A DNA stretch of 64,000 bases from Emergomyces orientalis (lineage: Eukaryota; Ascomycota; Eurotiomycetes; Onygenales; Ajellomycetaceae). Below, one piece after another: positions 10,624 to 22,712 of this stretch. The stretch covers positions 868,001-932,000 of the forward strand of contig MOWL01000024.1 of assembly GCA_002110485.1 (NCBI GenBank). Direction: 5' to 3'. Made by a program: the position numbers and the translations under genes. Within the stretch, counting starts at the first letter, position 1, and each line of letters opens with the position of its first letter. Under the pieces are notes generated by a model. That model did no database searches. It was not told the origin of the DNA and saw only the letters and a program-made list of their open reading frames with translations.

Positions 10624-12848
10624 TCCTTCTTCTCTTTCTCCTCCTTCTTCTTCTTCTGCTTTCCACTCGACCTAATCACTGAGGAGTCCGATTTCGTTGG
10701 CCATTTATGTCCACTGCAACACGCTCTTGGGGTTCAATACTGCATCGGTATACCAGTGGCTGCGGTATTATTCGTCGGATGAACATCCCCTCCACCATAT
10801 CGAGGGGTTCAGAGGGGGCTTCTGTATGGTAGTACGGTACTGGCAGCACCTAAATGGGAGGATTCTATCAGTGTCAATGGGGTAGATATAGCCCCAATTT
10901 GTGATCTCGAGAAGGACGGTATAGCTACAGAAAGGATATTAGGAAAATATTATGATAGCGAAAAAGGAACCTGCCAAGGATGGGTAGGTACAGTACATAC
11001 ACCCTCCACCCACCATCCGAAACCAGAGCCACCTTCGTCCATTTCATATTTGTCACGACCAAAACTCAAAAGCAGGGGCATAGCACGACCAACTGTAAAT
11101 TCAGCCGTTGACGCGATCGACCAACAAATCCCAATATTGACCAATGGTTCTCACTCCTGGTTGGGTTTACTATCTCCCATTGTCTGAACAACCAGTCTGA
11201 CCATCTGAATGACTTTAGAGTCGCCAGTGAGCATCCCAACATTGAACACGAAGCATGGCCTGATGGGATTAGGGAGTGATGAACGAGGTATAAAATTCTG
11301 AAGCTTGATACCAAAGAATAGCAGCGAGGATCGACCGTAATTGAGATGGAGTAAAAGGTATTGTTCTAAACGGACCTTTATTTTCACATTCAAAGTTGGG
11401 AGATAACCTGAAAGATTAAATAAATATGCTTTGCGTTCTGTGGGTTGTGCCCGTGCAAAATAAGGGCACCAGATTGGCGAAGAGCCATATCATGGTGATG
11501 GAGAGACATGTTGTTCTTGATGCCTCGCGGCTATAGCCCTATTTCATGGACCCAGCACTTGGCTTTTTCCAATGCGCATTTGTATCATTAAGCCAATTTT
11601 CACCGGTGACTACCCATTGGACTGGATCGGATGAAATGATTGCAAGGTGTGCTGTTTAGAAGTAGGGGCGGACTCACCCACGAACTTCTGGCACAGCATC
11701 ACTCTCAGAACCTTTCTCAAGGAATGGAAAGTCTAGGAATTTAGCAGCATTACTGCCCGCTACCATAGGCATTAATGGATTGATAGCTCTATGGAGGTAG
11801 AAGATTATCAAGATATGGCTATCTCCAGAATACCTAGGAACCCTAGGTACTACTCTTAAAGGTTGACCTGGAGGTGAGCAGTTTATTTCTGACCCCTTGG
11901 CAAATAGTTGTTGAACTCGACAAAGAGGGTGTTTGAAGTAAGCAACACAATTCTGACGGGTGTTGTTGTTGGTCCTTGAAGCTGTTGTCAGTCAAATCCA
12001 GCTCTTGGCTGCACCGGTTTGACTTCCATGGAGCTAGTTATCAGTTGGTTGCTGCTTGAGAGAGGTGAGGGGCCGAAAATATGCAGTAAACGGAGACGGC
12101 CTTCGACAATCTGGACAACTTGGACTGCTTGGCTGCAAGTACCAGGGTTTCATGCGGCAGAAAAGCTGAAGCTCCAACAAGATTTCTGTTGGTTTGGTTA
12201 ATTATCATAAGAAAGCATCTCATTAATGACACTCAGGGGCTAAATATAGCACCCTCAAACATTTATTCAATGGCCCTAACTGACCGCAACTGCTCCACCG
12301 GTATGATTTTGATTAACTATGATTTTGATTAACTTTTCCCTGGAGAGATTTCTGACTTGTGAACATTCAGCTTGCGGGTGGCAGTGTTCTGTTCATGAAA
12401 TGATATGTTTCAAATGTGGTAAAAATTGTGATGATATCACGCATTCCTATGCCATCTCTCTAAATACTGCTATTGAAGCATTTTTCCTTCTTCCAAAGTT
12501 AAATCGGGCTATTTGATGTCTCACAGTTCAGTAAAAGAGGTCTGCGTTGAATAGGATACGGAGGGATTGGGGCCATTCAGTGCAGTCGGGTATTAGATCT
12601 ATATATTTGCGAAAGATCTACATAATTTGCTAACCTTAACTCATCGACATTGGAAAAACAGGACTACAGAAATAGAATAGGAACTAAGAAGATGTGAAAA
12701 AAAAATGGTAAAGGTAATGTCGGCATAGGGAAGTAATGATCCAGAATCATTCCCATATAGATCGCAGCATTACGAAAGGCAAAAGTTGTAGCAAAACAGG
12801 GGGAGACAGAGAGAAGATGAGGGGGCCCACAGTAAATGAAAGTGACCA

Positions 12849-15247
12849 TCACCTCTGGAAATCAAAGATCCCCCTTCCGGCAATACCACGCAGATGGGGT
12901 TTGCAGGCACAATAGCCACAAAGTGGTCTTGCGAGCTGTAGGGCGCAATCCGTCAATCCTGATCCTTGAGCTTGACCAGGTTCGCCACGGCGTACTCTAC
13001 ACCCACACTCGGAATGGCAATCCTTCTCGCCCACTGGTTCTTCTTCTGCTAAATCATCATGGCTCACATATGTATCTAGAACATACTGGGTCAACCTCGC
13101 GCGGGCAAGCAGGGATTTCTGATCAGCCACTGAATTACATATAATGCAACTAGAATAACCCTTTGTCCCGACCGCGCGTTCACGGTTGATTTCACCTGTA
13201 GATTCAGTGGGGAAGTGGTTCCTGCTATTGATGTCTGCCTCTGGTATTCGAAAGTACATGTGATGGTGGAGTTCCGCGCGGGTTGGAAACGATGTATCAC
13301 AGCGGAGACGGACGCAGCGGAACATTTTCTTTTGCTCTGACTGTTGACCTTCTCCTTCTCCTTCTCCTTCTCCCTGATCCTGTTGTTGATGTCGTGGTTG
13401 ATGTTGCTATTGAGTAAAACAAATCAGTGCTGTTTTCTTTCCCTTCCTTTCCCTTCCTTTTTTTCCCCGTATTGCAAGAGAGGTAGAGGGGACAAATTTA
13501 TGGGTCTTTTGGCGCTTACGCTTATGCAGGAAGAAGTTTCACTAGACGCTAAGGAAAAGGGTTGGTCTTTTAAAGGTGTCTGCGCAAGTGCGATTCGCGT
13601 TGTAGGCTCAGGGTCCTTTCTGTCGATTTCATGATCATTATCACCTTTGGCTAGATTGGTGGGATTTGTCGCTGGTATTATGACTACCGTGTTGTCGCAT
13701 CTAGCCACACCCACAGAATTGATATCAAGGGCGGTTTGGGTGTCTTTCTTCGAGTCTTCTAGGGGTTGATGAGCATCAAATACGGCAATTTCCGTTTGCT
13801 TCATATTATCACCACCTTCTGTCTGGGCGTTTTCTCGCTCCTCGTCCATTTCGGCCGGGCTTACACGTTCTTTCACGGAAATCCTACTTAGAGAACCACT
13901 GCAGGGCTTACATGGTGTTTTATGAAGTTTAGGGTTCCTTTATGTAACCGAAATTAGCCTGAAAGAAGGTTTATAGAGCCTTCTAGTTCCCGTGTATTGG
14001 GCTGAGGGAAAAGAAAGCTGCACTTACAAACTAACAAATTCCACGTCTTCAGGGTACGGCGCCCAGTTCGGAAGTGGAGTTTCAAAGCGAACAAGATCAT
14101 CGCCGCCACTATCATGATGCCCTACATGTTTGCAAAATATCAGGCTATTACACTTGCACCCACGGTGTCCAATGGACATGCCTAGTCTCATGCCAGGACG
14201 AATGACAGATTCCCAATCATCTTCTCCAATGAGTGTCCATCGTTTGGAATGCTGATGGGCATTATTTGGAATGAATAGCCATATCCAGCCGCGCGAAATG
14301 GCATCAAAACAGGCAGTGCCTTGAAAAGAGTATTGGAGAAATACTTTCAATCCCTAATTATAACCCAAGAAATGAGCTTATTTGTAACCCGTAATTTGCC
14401 TAAGAGGAAGAAGGGAAGGCTTTTATTAGACTAACCTGGAAAGTCTTTGTAACTTCCAGGGGAATTGGATATCGCCTGCCAATAGCATCTTGAAAACGAA
14501 TAGGTTTCTGATCCCACGGCTCATCCACGCTCGTGCTGATTTGCAACTTTACTTCTGCCGCACAGGATTGTAATTGCGCATTCACGCTGTCATTACCAGC
14601 TCGGACAACCTGATTGAGATCCTGCAATGCCTGTCTGAATAATTTAAGTTAGTTAGCTAGCTATCAGCTGAGGTTCCGCTTGAAACGAAGGGTAAAACCC
14701 AAACTAAAAACTTTCATACATACCCATTCACCGATTGCATAAAAAGGGTCAAAACCAGTGTATAACTCTGTAGCTTCTCCCTGAATACCCTCACATCATC
14801 GATTCCTGAGAATACCCAGCGCAACTTCTGGAAGTACGATTTCCCCAGCCTCCCTTTTTCAGAATTGCCAAATTTCGCCAGGTGCTTATCGAAGGCCTGA
14901 ATCGCCTGGCGAAAGTTCTGAAGCACCGCAATGACCAGTACAGCATGACTGCCTCCGTTTACTTGTGAAACTGATGACAACGTCAATGAAGATGATAAAA
15001 TCCTGCTATCACCAGTGCAAGTACTACTGCTGTTGTTGTTGTTGTTGTCGCCGAGGTTGCTGCTACTTCCATTAACAGCAAATATCTCACCCAGTTGAAG
15101 GCTCACCTGCCGAAAAGCCAGAAGCTCCTTTTGCACCTCCAAGTAATAGTGAGTTGCGGAAGAAGCATTATCTAGAGCCTGATAAACTTTCCATGCTAGA
15201 TTTGCGGTCGCGATAAAATCCCCAACGCTGAAGCCAAATGCTGGCAT
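12849..15247 (-). CDS. Fungal N-terminal/ubiquitin-like-domain (ULD) protein with a Cys/His-rich C-terminus
   Basis: Five exons (14724-15247, 14436-14634, 14028-14353, 13520-13898, 12849-13406) with closing phases 2,0,2,0 give 661 residues. Residues 1-174 match the fungal N-terminal domain common in NLR-like and adaptor proteins. It starts MPAFGFSVGDFIATANLAWK, with helices such as FRQAIQAFDKHLAKF. Residues about 190-340 carry the ULD signature WDQKPIRFQDAIGRRYPIP and end with DDWESVIRPGMRLGMSI, then Cys/His residues (HRGCKCN). Residues about 350-476 are polar and disordered. The last exon opens with a Gly-Glu repeat and contains CVRLRCDTSF followed by HHHM, a degenerate C2H2-like pattern. 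Members are uncharacterised. The final exon is the least certain: its end may contain another intron, because a second frame near 12955-13020 also reads plausibly. Confidence 0.75.
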
Positions 15248-17384
15248 TTCTATTTTATTTGTTATCCCGGACTAATATTTTGGAAAATCGGAAGTTTCAC
15301 GCAGGGGAGATTTCATTTTCATTTTGAATACTCCGTAAGCAAGCTGATATCCAGAGATGTAAATAGCCCTCGAATGTGCCCTGGGCTTTTTGATTTTGAT
15401 CAATGAACCGCAGCCTGGCAAGGCTTCCGCGAGGCTTGCTCTGTAGGAATGACCCCACTATCCGCATTAGGATTTAGTGGCTTCTGTAGACGCAGTGTGC
15501 CGTCTGAGCTGCACAATTTAACCGCCACTTGCTTCGGATTGGCAGTGGGGTAAAGCTAGCACCCACGCTCGTGCTCCGGCAAATGGATGTTCACGTTCAT
15601 CCCAATGGGGCAAGGAGGTCAGTACAGGGGGGGCTTCTGGGAAGGCGGCAACAAAGAAATAACAAGTAGAGCGGAAAATTGCAGCCAGCCACTTCAGGTT
15701 GTCTTCTCGCCGAATCCCTCTTGTGGTAGAGATTTTTCGAACAGTGAGTGTTCTGTAGTCCTCACAACAATAGGGAAGTGGCTGGAAACATCAGAATTTC
15801 ATCCATCACCGTGAGGCCTCATTTCTCCGTCCGATGATGCTTCAGGATTGAGAAATTGCACAGATGGTGGGAGAGATGTACAGACGCGGGGTCAGATGCC
15901 GTTCCGATCCCAATGGCTACTGGGGATCTACATGCAATATGATACTCGAATTGTGCCCCGCTCTGGGAGCGTTTGAGCCCGATTAAGGCACAGCCCGATC
16001 CTCAGGTTGCTAAATTTAGCCCAGTGCATTGTTCAGCGGGTGACGTAAAAGCCATGCCCTGTCTTGAGATCAGCATTTGTTTTCTTTTCTTTCTTTTCTT
16101 TTTCTAGTCCAACTGCATACTTGATTGTTCTTCGCCTCCTGAATCCGGCAAAAAGTTGAATATGACACCCGAATCTGTCATGCCCCAATCTGCTATTACT
16201 CTGCATTACGCTGAATTGATATCTCAGCATCGTTGTAATGACCAGGGAGTTAGGTTTTCATCTTGCGTATTTCTGTCTTAAGGTGATGATGGCGAGGTTT
16301 AACCGTCTTCTTGGCGCCAAGGGTGATATTTGCGGATGGCACAGTACCTCAGGCAAACCTCTCCCTAAAGTTCTAACCAACCCTTTTCATTAACCTTTCA
16401 CTCATTGAGATTCGTCAGGAAATGACTTGCCTAATTATAGATCCAAGATTACGCACATGAGGGCTAGATTCCAGGACATGCATTACATCCAGAGCACAGA
16501 GGGCGGGCCGGCAGGATGTGCCCTTTCGTGTGACTCTTCACATTCAATACTACCACATCCCTATTCCATTTGGTTGGTACGCCTGGGGAGCGGGTGTTGG
16601 GAGTCAATTGGTTCCGCACAATGCTTTGCTCTCAGAGTACAGAGTTTAGGATATGCAGCTTTGTTGCGCCTTTCTATGATATCTTGTGGCGGCAGAGGTG
16701 GTCTCTCTTAGGGGGGATGAGAAATGGTGTGATGAATGATTTCTGCACTGAATGTAGCAGCCAACTTGCATGGAGGAGAAAAAAGGGGCTCAATTTCAAG
16801 ACTTGATGGGTTGGAACGGCGAATAGATACGGTACATTCCAGCGCGTTCACCTCGCTCCCGACATCACTGCAAGCCCTACCAACTAATATGAACCTCATA
16901 ATTGACACAGAGAACTAACAGCTTTCTTCGCTTTTAACCATTTTGATTGGCTCTGAGTGAAATATCTGATCCGAAGATAATGAAAAGGCTGTAGCGGGAA
17001 ACGTTGTTTGAAATTGAGAAATATGCATTTCATTCTCAACTAATGCAAGCCGCCCATCCAAGTGGCCATGGAATACAGGGTCGCTTCAGTGCTGAGTGTT
17101 GATCTGTATTATACAGCTTACAGAGAAGATGCTGAAGATAACACTGCAGGCCATTACCCCTCAGCAGGAGAAACATCTTACACAGAAATCTCCCGCAATT
17201 AATTCCTAAGCCCCTCCCCACCCCCAGCACACCCCATGTGATCCCTGTTTTGGGGGAGAGCACCCCAATGATACATAACCAATGAAGGTCTCTCCTCTTC
17301 TTCTGTTCTGTTTTGCGGTATTCTACTATACGGCCTTTCGTTCAGAAAATTCATTGCTCCCAAACGACTATTTGTTGACACACC
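15248..17384. other. Intergenic between divergent ULD and ankyrin genes
   Basis: About 2.1 kb shared upstream region of two divergently transcribed genes. Open frames here are short and not recognised. A pyrimidine-rich stretch lies near 16078-16104. No RNA gene is seen. Confidence 0.5.
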
Positions 17385-20300
17385 ATGAGTGACTGGTGGA
17401 GTAATTTCGCCAACAACCTTGCTACAGACCTTGCTCCCCTTGTTGCTCTATTTGGAGACGCACCTACGAAGCAGTACCTCAGCGAATGTTTATATCCAAC
17501 GGACATTATCATTTTCGCAACGGCACCTCTTGGTATCATTACTGCAATTGTATCGGCAATCCGTGTCTATGGCACCCCGTCCCTCAGGGCGTTTGTTGGG
17601 CGGGCTCAGGAGGGATCTGGTAACGCCGAAGCCGAGCTTTGCTCATCCACCAGCCGTGATGTCTGTGAGCTTTACAATAATGGAGGCATCGCTCGTGTTT
17701 TCGGTCGCCCAAAGCTTCTAGAAATTGTTCACGATGAACAGGCGACGGAGGACGATTTCTATCAAAAAACGCCCGAAACACCGCCAAATGCAGGACTCCA
17801 TTCATTTGAAGACTACCTCAAAAAGCCTGGAAATGAGTGGATAGAGAGAAAAAAGGCTTTCGGGATTGAAGAATATATTTCTTCACTACCTTACTACGGA
17901 GAAAATGCATCCTCGGATTCTGGGGAACCTCAACTGAATTTCTCTCCAAATCCAAATCTTTCTCTAAATGTTGGAATAAAACAACGAAAAAGGCGTTGGT
18001 ATATTGCAGCATCCATATTGGGGGTTGTTCTGCAGTCCGGTGTTCTTGTATGGGCCACTCTCGCGAGATACCATTTCAAATTCTTGAGAGATGATTTGCA
18101 AGACCGTTATGCAGTCCCCATGACATTTATTGGGACGATACTGCTCTGTACTGGAATAGCGCTTTGCGCCTGCCTAGTCGAAAGAGGTACCAAGGAGCGG
18201 GTATTTCAAAGGGAATATGACGCATCTCGAATATACTGGGTTCAACCAGGTACACAATTTGTTGGCGACCAGGCTTTCGACTCTTTTGCATATACCCATC
18301 AAAAAGGTATGCTCTCCACGTACATAACATCTTGGAAGGAGAAAGAAAAAAATCCCCAAACGGCCTTGGTATGGGTTGCTATTACCTCCGCGTCAATTGG
18401 CTTCATACTCCAATTTTTAGGCCTGAGAGCATGCCATTCATCTGTGGCAGTGGCTCAGTTGGGTGCGACTCTTGTGATGACTGCGGTGCGATCGTCTCTC
18501 CGGACACAGCGCTTGAAAAAGAGCGAAGTTTTCCTGGCAGATCGTCCGGAATTCTATGAGGGGCATGAACTGGACTGGCTCTCTCTAACCATTGGGAATG
18601 GGTGTCCAAGCCGTTCCAACAATGGAAGCCAGCTTGGATGGACAATACCTACTACAAGATACTACCACCCGGGAAAATTCTCCACTAAACGCCAGAAGCT
18701 CTTTGACGAGAACTGGGTATCGCAAAACATTTCTGGCCAACCCACAGTGTTGGAGATAATGTCCGTGATTAACAACGATACTGAGTTTGATGCGCAACAT
18801 GCAAATAGCCATATGTTATCTGGGTTTCGACTGGTTCGCCGTGACAATCACACATCACATGCAGACCAAGAACCCAATGACTTCGCCTCTGTTGAGCTCT
18901 GGGATATGCAACTTGATCCTCCGAAATGGCCAGCTGTCCGGCCCATTACGGAACATGAAACCCAGCTTGCTGCAGAGAAGTTTCGCGATGATGTACAGTC
19001 TGCCCCTGAAAAGTGGCGGGCTCGTCTTCACATGAAATCGGCAACGGAGAAGACGACTCACGATATTCCAAAAGCACTTCTATATAGGGCACGACTTGCC
19101 CGCCTAGCCAGCAGTTGGGATGATAGGCTTGTTGTTGCTCGAAGCATCGCACGATCATTAGCAAAGGCTATCGAAGACACGATCAAAATTCTTTTTACCG
19201 CTGATGTAGTTTTTGAACATGGATGGAATGAAGCTTTTACACTCTTCTGGGCTGTCCAATGTTCAGCCGGTGACATGAGGTCAAACTTTGCATTCGAGCC
19301 AGAACCCTCATCATCAAGCAGTATCAACGAAAAAAGAGGGAACGAAAGAAACATCTACCTCTCGCTAAAGCGGAAAATTGACATGGATGGCAACTCCGAA
19401 GGTACATGGCGGGTTGACGAATGTGAACTCGAAGCGGTACTTGGTATATGGCTGTGGTCTCTCAAAGAGGCTGGCATAAATGGACCTCTGCAAGCTCCGC
19501 TAAAGCGTATTATTTCTGCCAAATCAAATTTGTGGAATGATACCCACCTAATTTTGGATTTTGAACTCTGGCGCGCAGGAGGAGGCTTCAATATCATTGA
19601 GACGAGAGAAGCAGGGGATAAATACTATGGCCGTCATCTGTTTGGCTGGCAGAACATCTCCGCCGACATATTAAAAGGTGGCAACTTCACGATTTTGGAG
19701 CTCCCTCTCCTGACCAAGTCCTTCCCACTCATGTGTGCTCAAGAGATTTATTCACTGTTTTTCGCATCGATTCTGAAAATTATCAAAAGCATTGGTGGTA
19801 AAACGAAACTGCGTGCCACTAAACGTTTCGGCCTCACCAATACCAACATCTGTCGGATCCACGATGTTTTCGTAAGCAGCGGTCTAGGCCCTGTGGAAGA
19901 CGCCTTTACATGTATAATTCCAGCACTTAGGATCCAAGAAAAGCTGCCATCAGTACTAGCGACCCTCTCCTCTGCTAGGAAAACCGCGGAATCCTACATG
20001 CATGATGGTAAATGGGAAGAAGCAGAAAAGGTTTTGCTGTGGGCGCTTCCGCCTAGCTTCCGGCCCCAAAAGGCCTCTGACCAGGTGGACCATGAAACCA
20101 AACTTGCCGAATTGTTCAACCACCAACGCTTGCTGACTTTGGCGTTATGTGAATGCTACCGGAAGGCTGCTTTTCGCGATCGCGACTCAAAACTATATTT
20201 TGCGGCAAACGGCATCGTCAGGATGCTGAATGACCCTATTTTTGAGGCTCAAAGGTACATCCCACTTGTTACTGAAGGGGATTGCCGATACACTCTTGCT

Positions 20301-21335
20301 AGCACTGTGAGGTGTTATGGTCACGTTGTACTTCGTTATTTACAGGACCAGAATGATTATGCGACCGCAAATGAACTAGAGGCAGAGCTTCTAAACAGCG
20401 AAAACGTCGATTGCAACCCCTCTGGCCCTGTTAGAACCAATTTGGCGGAGCAGTTTGATGGATCCCTCTCCCGAATTATCGATTCTGGTGACCTAAGCTC
20501 TACATTATACTTCCTAGAGCTGAGCCCGACGATGAGCGAGGATAAAGAAAACGGATCAGCACTCTCATCCGCGGCGAAGCAGGGCTGGTACATTGTTGTT
20601 AAAAGCCTGATCGATCGCGGGGCCGTTTTTGAAAGAAAGGATCAACACAACCGCACCGCCATATCTTATGCTGCAGAAAGCGGAGATCTCACCACTTTTG
20701 ACTATCTTCTTGGAAAAGGAGCAATTCCAATCTTCAAGGATAATAAGCGTCGCAGCCCATTATCTTACGCCGCAGGACGTGGAAACTTGGCTATTGTTAG
20801 GAAACTATTATCGGATGCGAGGGTTGACCCAGATATGGAAGATGAAAATAGATTGACACCACTAAACTGGGCATCATTTAATGGTCAAGAAAAAGCGGTT
20901 AAACTGCTGTTGGAAAGGGAAGGGGTGAATTTAAATTCAAAAGACAGCAATGGACGGACACCGCTGTCCCACGCATCAGCTCGTGGGCACAACAAAGTTG
21001 TTGAGCTGTTGTTGGCAAGAAAGGAGGTATGTGCGAATCTAAAAGATGATTATGGCAGAACGCCATTATCTTGGGCATCGTTGAGCCGACAGGAGAAAGT
21101 GGTCGAGCTGCTCCTGGCAAAAAAGGAGGTAAACCGGAACATGAAAGACAAGACTGGCAGGACACCACTGTCATGGGCAGCAGGCAATGGAGATGAGAAA
21201 ATGGTCGAACTGCTTCTGGCCAAGGAAGGCTTGGATGTTAGTTTAAAGGATAATAATGGGCAGACACCACTCTGTTGGGCGATAAAGAACGGACATGAAC
21301 GGGTGGCTGACCTGCTGCGTATAGTAGGAGGGTAA
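17385..21335 (+). CDS. Large membrane protein with C-terminal ankyrin repeats
   Basis: A single uninterrupted frame gives 1316 residues. Hydrophobic segments suit membrane spans at about 39-61, 205-229, 245-266 and a pair at about 327-372. Between the first and second lies the block SLRAFVGRAQEGSGNAEAEL. I recall that motif from a widespread unnamed fungal protein group usually annotated only as ankyrin-repeat protein. The middle (about 380-1050) has no domain I can name. From about residue 1053 eight consecutive ankyrin units follow, several with the canonical GRTPLSWA and VVELLL cores. Units 5-7 are the most alike. No NACHT or P-loop motif was seen. The start at 17385 is the first ATG of the frame. 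The topology suggests a membrane-anchored receptor or scaffold with a cytosolic ankyrin tail, which is inference. Confidence 0.85.
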   Translation: MSDWWSNFANNLATDLAPLVALFGDAPTKQYLSECLYPTDIIIFATAPLGIITAIVSAIRVYGTPSLRAFVGRAQEGSGNAEAELCSSTSRDVCELYNNGGIARVFGRPKLLEIVHDEQATEDDFYQKTPETPPNAGLHSFEDYLKKPGNEWIERKKAFGIEEYISSLPYYGENASSDSGEPQLNFSPNPNLSLNVGIKQRKRRWYIAASILGVVLQSGVLVWATLARYHFKFLRDDLQDRYAVPMTFIGTILLCTGIALCACLVERGTKERVFQREYDASRIYWVQPGTQFVGDQAFDSFAYTHQKGMLSTYITSWKEKEKNPQTALVWVAITSASIGFILQFLGLRACHSSVAVAQLGATLVMTAVRSSLRTQRLKKSEVFLADRPEFYEGHELDWLSLTIGNGCPSRSNNGSQLGWTIPTTRYYHPGKFSTKRQKLFDENWVSQNISGQPTVLEIMSVINNDTEFDAQHANSHMLSGFRLVRRDNHTSHADQEPNDFASVELWDMQLDPPKWPAVRPITEHETQLAAEKFRDDVQSAPEKWRARLHMKSATEKTTHDIPKALLYRARLARLASSWDDRLVVARSIARSLAKAIEDTIKILFTADVVFEHGWNEAFTLFWAVQCSAGDMRSNFAFEPEPSSSSSINEKRGNERNIYLSLKRKIDMDGNSEGTWRVDECELEAVLGIWLWSLKEAGINGPLQAPLKRIISAKSNLWNDTHLILDFELWRAGGGFNIIETREAGDKYYGRHLFGWQNISADILKGGNFTILELPLLTKSFPLMCAQEIYSLFFASILKIIKSIGGKTKLRATKRFGLTNTNICRIHDVFVSSGLGPVEDAFTCIIPALRIQEKLPSVLATLSSARKTAESYMHDGKWEEAEKVLLWALPPSFRPQKASDQVDHETKLAELFNHQRLLTLALCECYRKAAFRDRDSKLYFAANGIVRMLNDPIFEAQRYIPLVTEGDCRYTLASTVRCYGHVVLRYLQDQNDYATANELEAELLNSENVDCNPSGPVRTNLAEQFDGSLSRIIDSGDLSSTLYFLELSPTMSEDKENGSALSSAAKQGWYIVVKSLIDRGAVFERKDQHNRTAISYAAESGDLTTFDYLLGKGAIPIFKDNKRRSPLSYAAGRGNLAIVRKLLSDARVDPDMEDENRLTPLNWASFNGQEKAVKLLLEREGVNLNSKDSNGRTPLSHASARGHNKVVELLLARKEVCANLKDDYGRTPLSWASLSRQEKVVELLLAKKEVNRNMKDKTGRTPLSWAAGNGDEKMVELLLAKEGLDVSLKDNNGQTPLCWAIKNGHERVADLLRIVGG
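20541..21332 (+). repeat. Eight tandem ankyrin-repeat units within the coding sequence
   Basis: Units of about 33-34 codons (102-nt period) run to the stop codon. The consensus GRTPLSWA...VVELLL is clearest in units 4-8. The last unit ends at VADLLRIVGG. Confidence 0.85.
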
Positions 21336-22712
21336 TGGTGTCTAGTTTCTAGGATGTCTCTTCATGGGTGGGCTGCAATGAACTAGATTATGAGAAACAA
21401 AGCGAGATGCTGCAGAAAGGACATGGCTGAAGACACAGCCGGGCGAAATTAGCTATACCGTTGTGTTTGGGTGGCGGAAGTATCACTTCCTAACAGCGGC
21501 CAGTACGCACTATTCAGCACTGTTCAGATTACATTCCACAGGTTTTTTTTTCGGGAAGTTAGGTATTGCGGAAGTTTAGTGAGTTTTGCTGGTTCCAGCT
21601 TGCCTGGCACATTTTATAGGGCTTTAGAATTATAAATCTAATCAATCATCTCTCGTACCAAATGCCTGCCCAGATGACCTTACCGAATTCACTTGCTACG
21701 CCGTGCATGCTTACCCCTATCAGAGTTCTTTTTCCTAATACCTCCTCTCAACTCCATAAAATAAGAGCACCTCTTCTGCGCATGTCGGTGCCCCATTCCT
21801 AACACATGAAATGCTAAATATTGCTGGGCAAAAGAGCCAAGCCTCAACAAGTTTGGAGCATACATAGAAACGATCAAATAAATCCCTTCCTAAAGGCCCA
21901 CTAATCCTAGCCACCCGGCAACACCGCATTGCAGCCATCCATTTGAACCTATTCCCTTCCAAGTCGTTGGTGTTTTACACGTCACCAGGTAGATACTCCT
22001 GCCCCCCCCCCCCTCCTTCGTAAACCACGCTTCTTATATGAGAATGGTGGGGGAATCCTGGGGAAATAATACCTTCCATCCACCGCTTCAAAGACGAGAG
22101 ATTTATGATTCAGCCCAAATTGAGCTCGTAAGTTTGCCGCTCGCGCTTTCAACCCGAAAACCTGCATTGCCAGCATCTCTTCCACTGCCAAACTCTCTGT
22201 TTTCTCCAGGCCAGGGCATCTATTTCAATCTGAGATTTACGCAACGAAGAGCCAAGCGGTAACTGTTTTGGACCGACAGCCAGCTGTCACTGTACTAGTC
22301 AGCCCTGCTTTGCTAACGTAAGAAATTGCCGCATAAGCTATCATCAGGGGCCAAAATGATTGAAAATGTCATCAGCTCATATTCATGAACGAAGAATCTT
22401 CACGCTGCACAAAACCAGCAGCAACAAGAGGTGCTATCAGTTGATTTTAAGGGGCATCACATTTGGACTGGTTAGTTTGACACACGTGTAAAGCCTTTTT
22501 TGATCATTATAATTCATGAAACCAGCTTATCCCCACAATGAAGAAAAAGGTAGTGAGAGCACAATGAACAACATTTATACTTCTAAAACGCTCATCTATT
22601 GAGGTCTAATAATGCATAATCTCAACCGCAAAGGAATGACCAGGGTAAATCATTAGGCAGCACTAATGATGATCCAAAAGGCATTCCAAACAATAAAAGA
22701 CAAAAACTTTTT
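21336..22712. other. Intergenic downstream of the ankyrin gene
   Basis: No supported gene, RNA or mobile element seen in about 1.4 kb. A poly-C tract occurs near 22001-22012. Confidence 0.5.

Larger units (their letters stand above)
9298..12848. other. Gene-poor, microsatellite-rich intergenic region
   Basis: About 3.5 kb with no supported gene. It begins with AT- and pyrimidine-rich DNA containing AT runs (9520-9537, 10139-10159, about 10373-10388), a CT run (9939-9953) and a CAT microsatellite (10593-10623). From 10.7 kb on the composition is ordinary. Short open frames at 11066-11393 and 12019-12332 look protein-like for only a few residues, and I could not assign them. Confidence 0.5.

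Noticed and set aside
10473..10679. Poly-Met open frame (minus strand)
   Set aside because: Created by the CAT microsatellite.
11066..11393. Minus-strand open frames with a protein-like look
   Set aside because: No recognisable family, start context or splice structure; left as intergenic.
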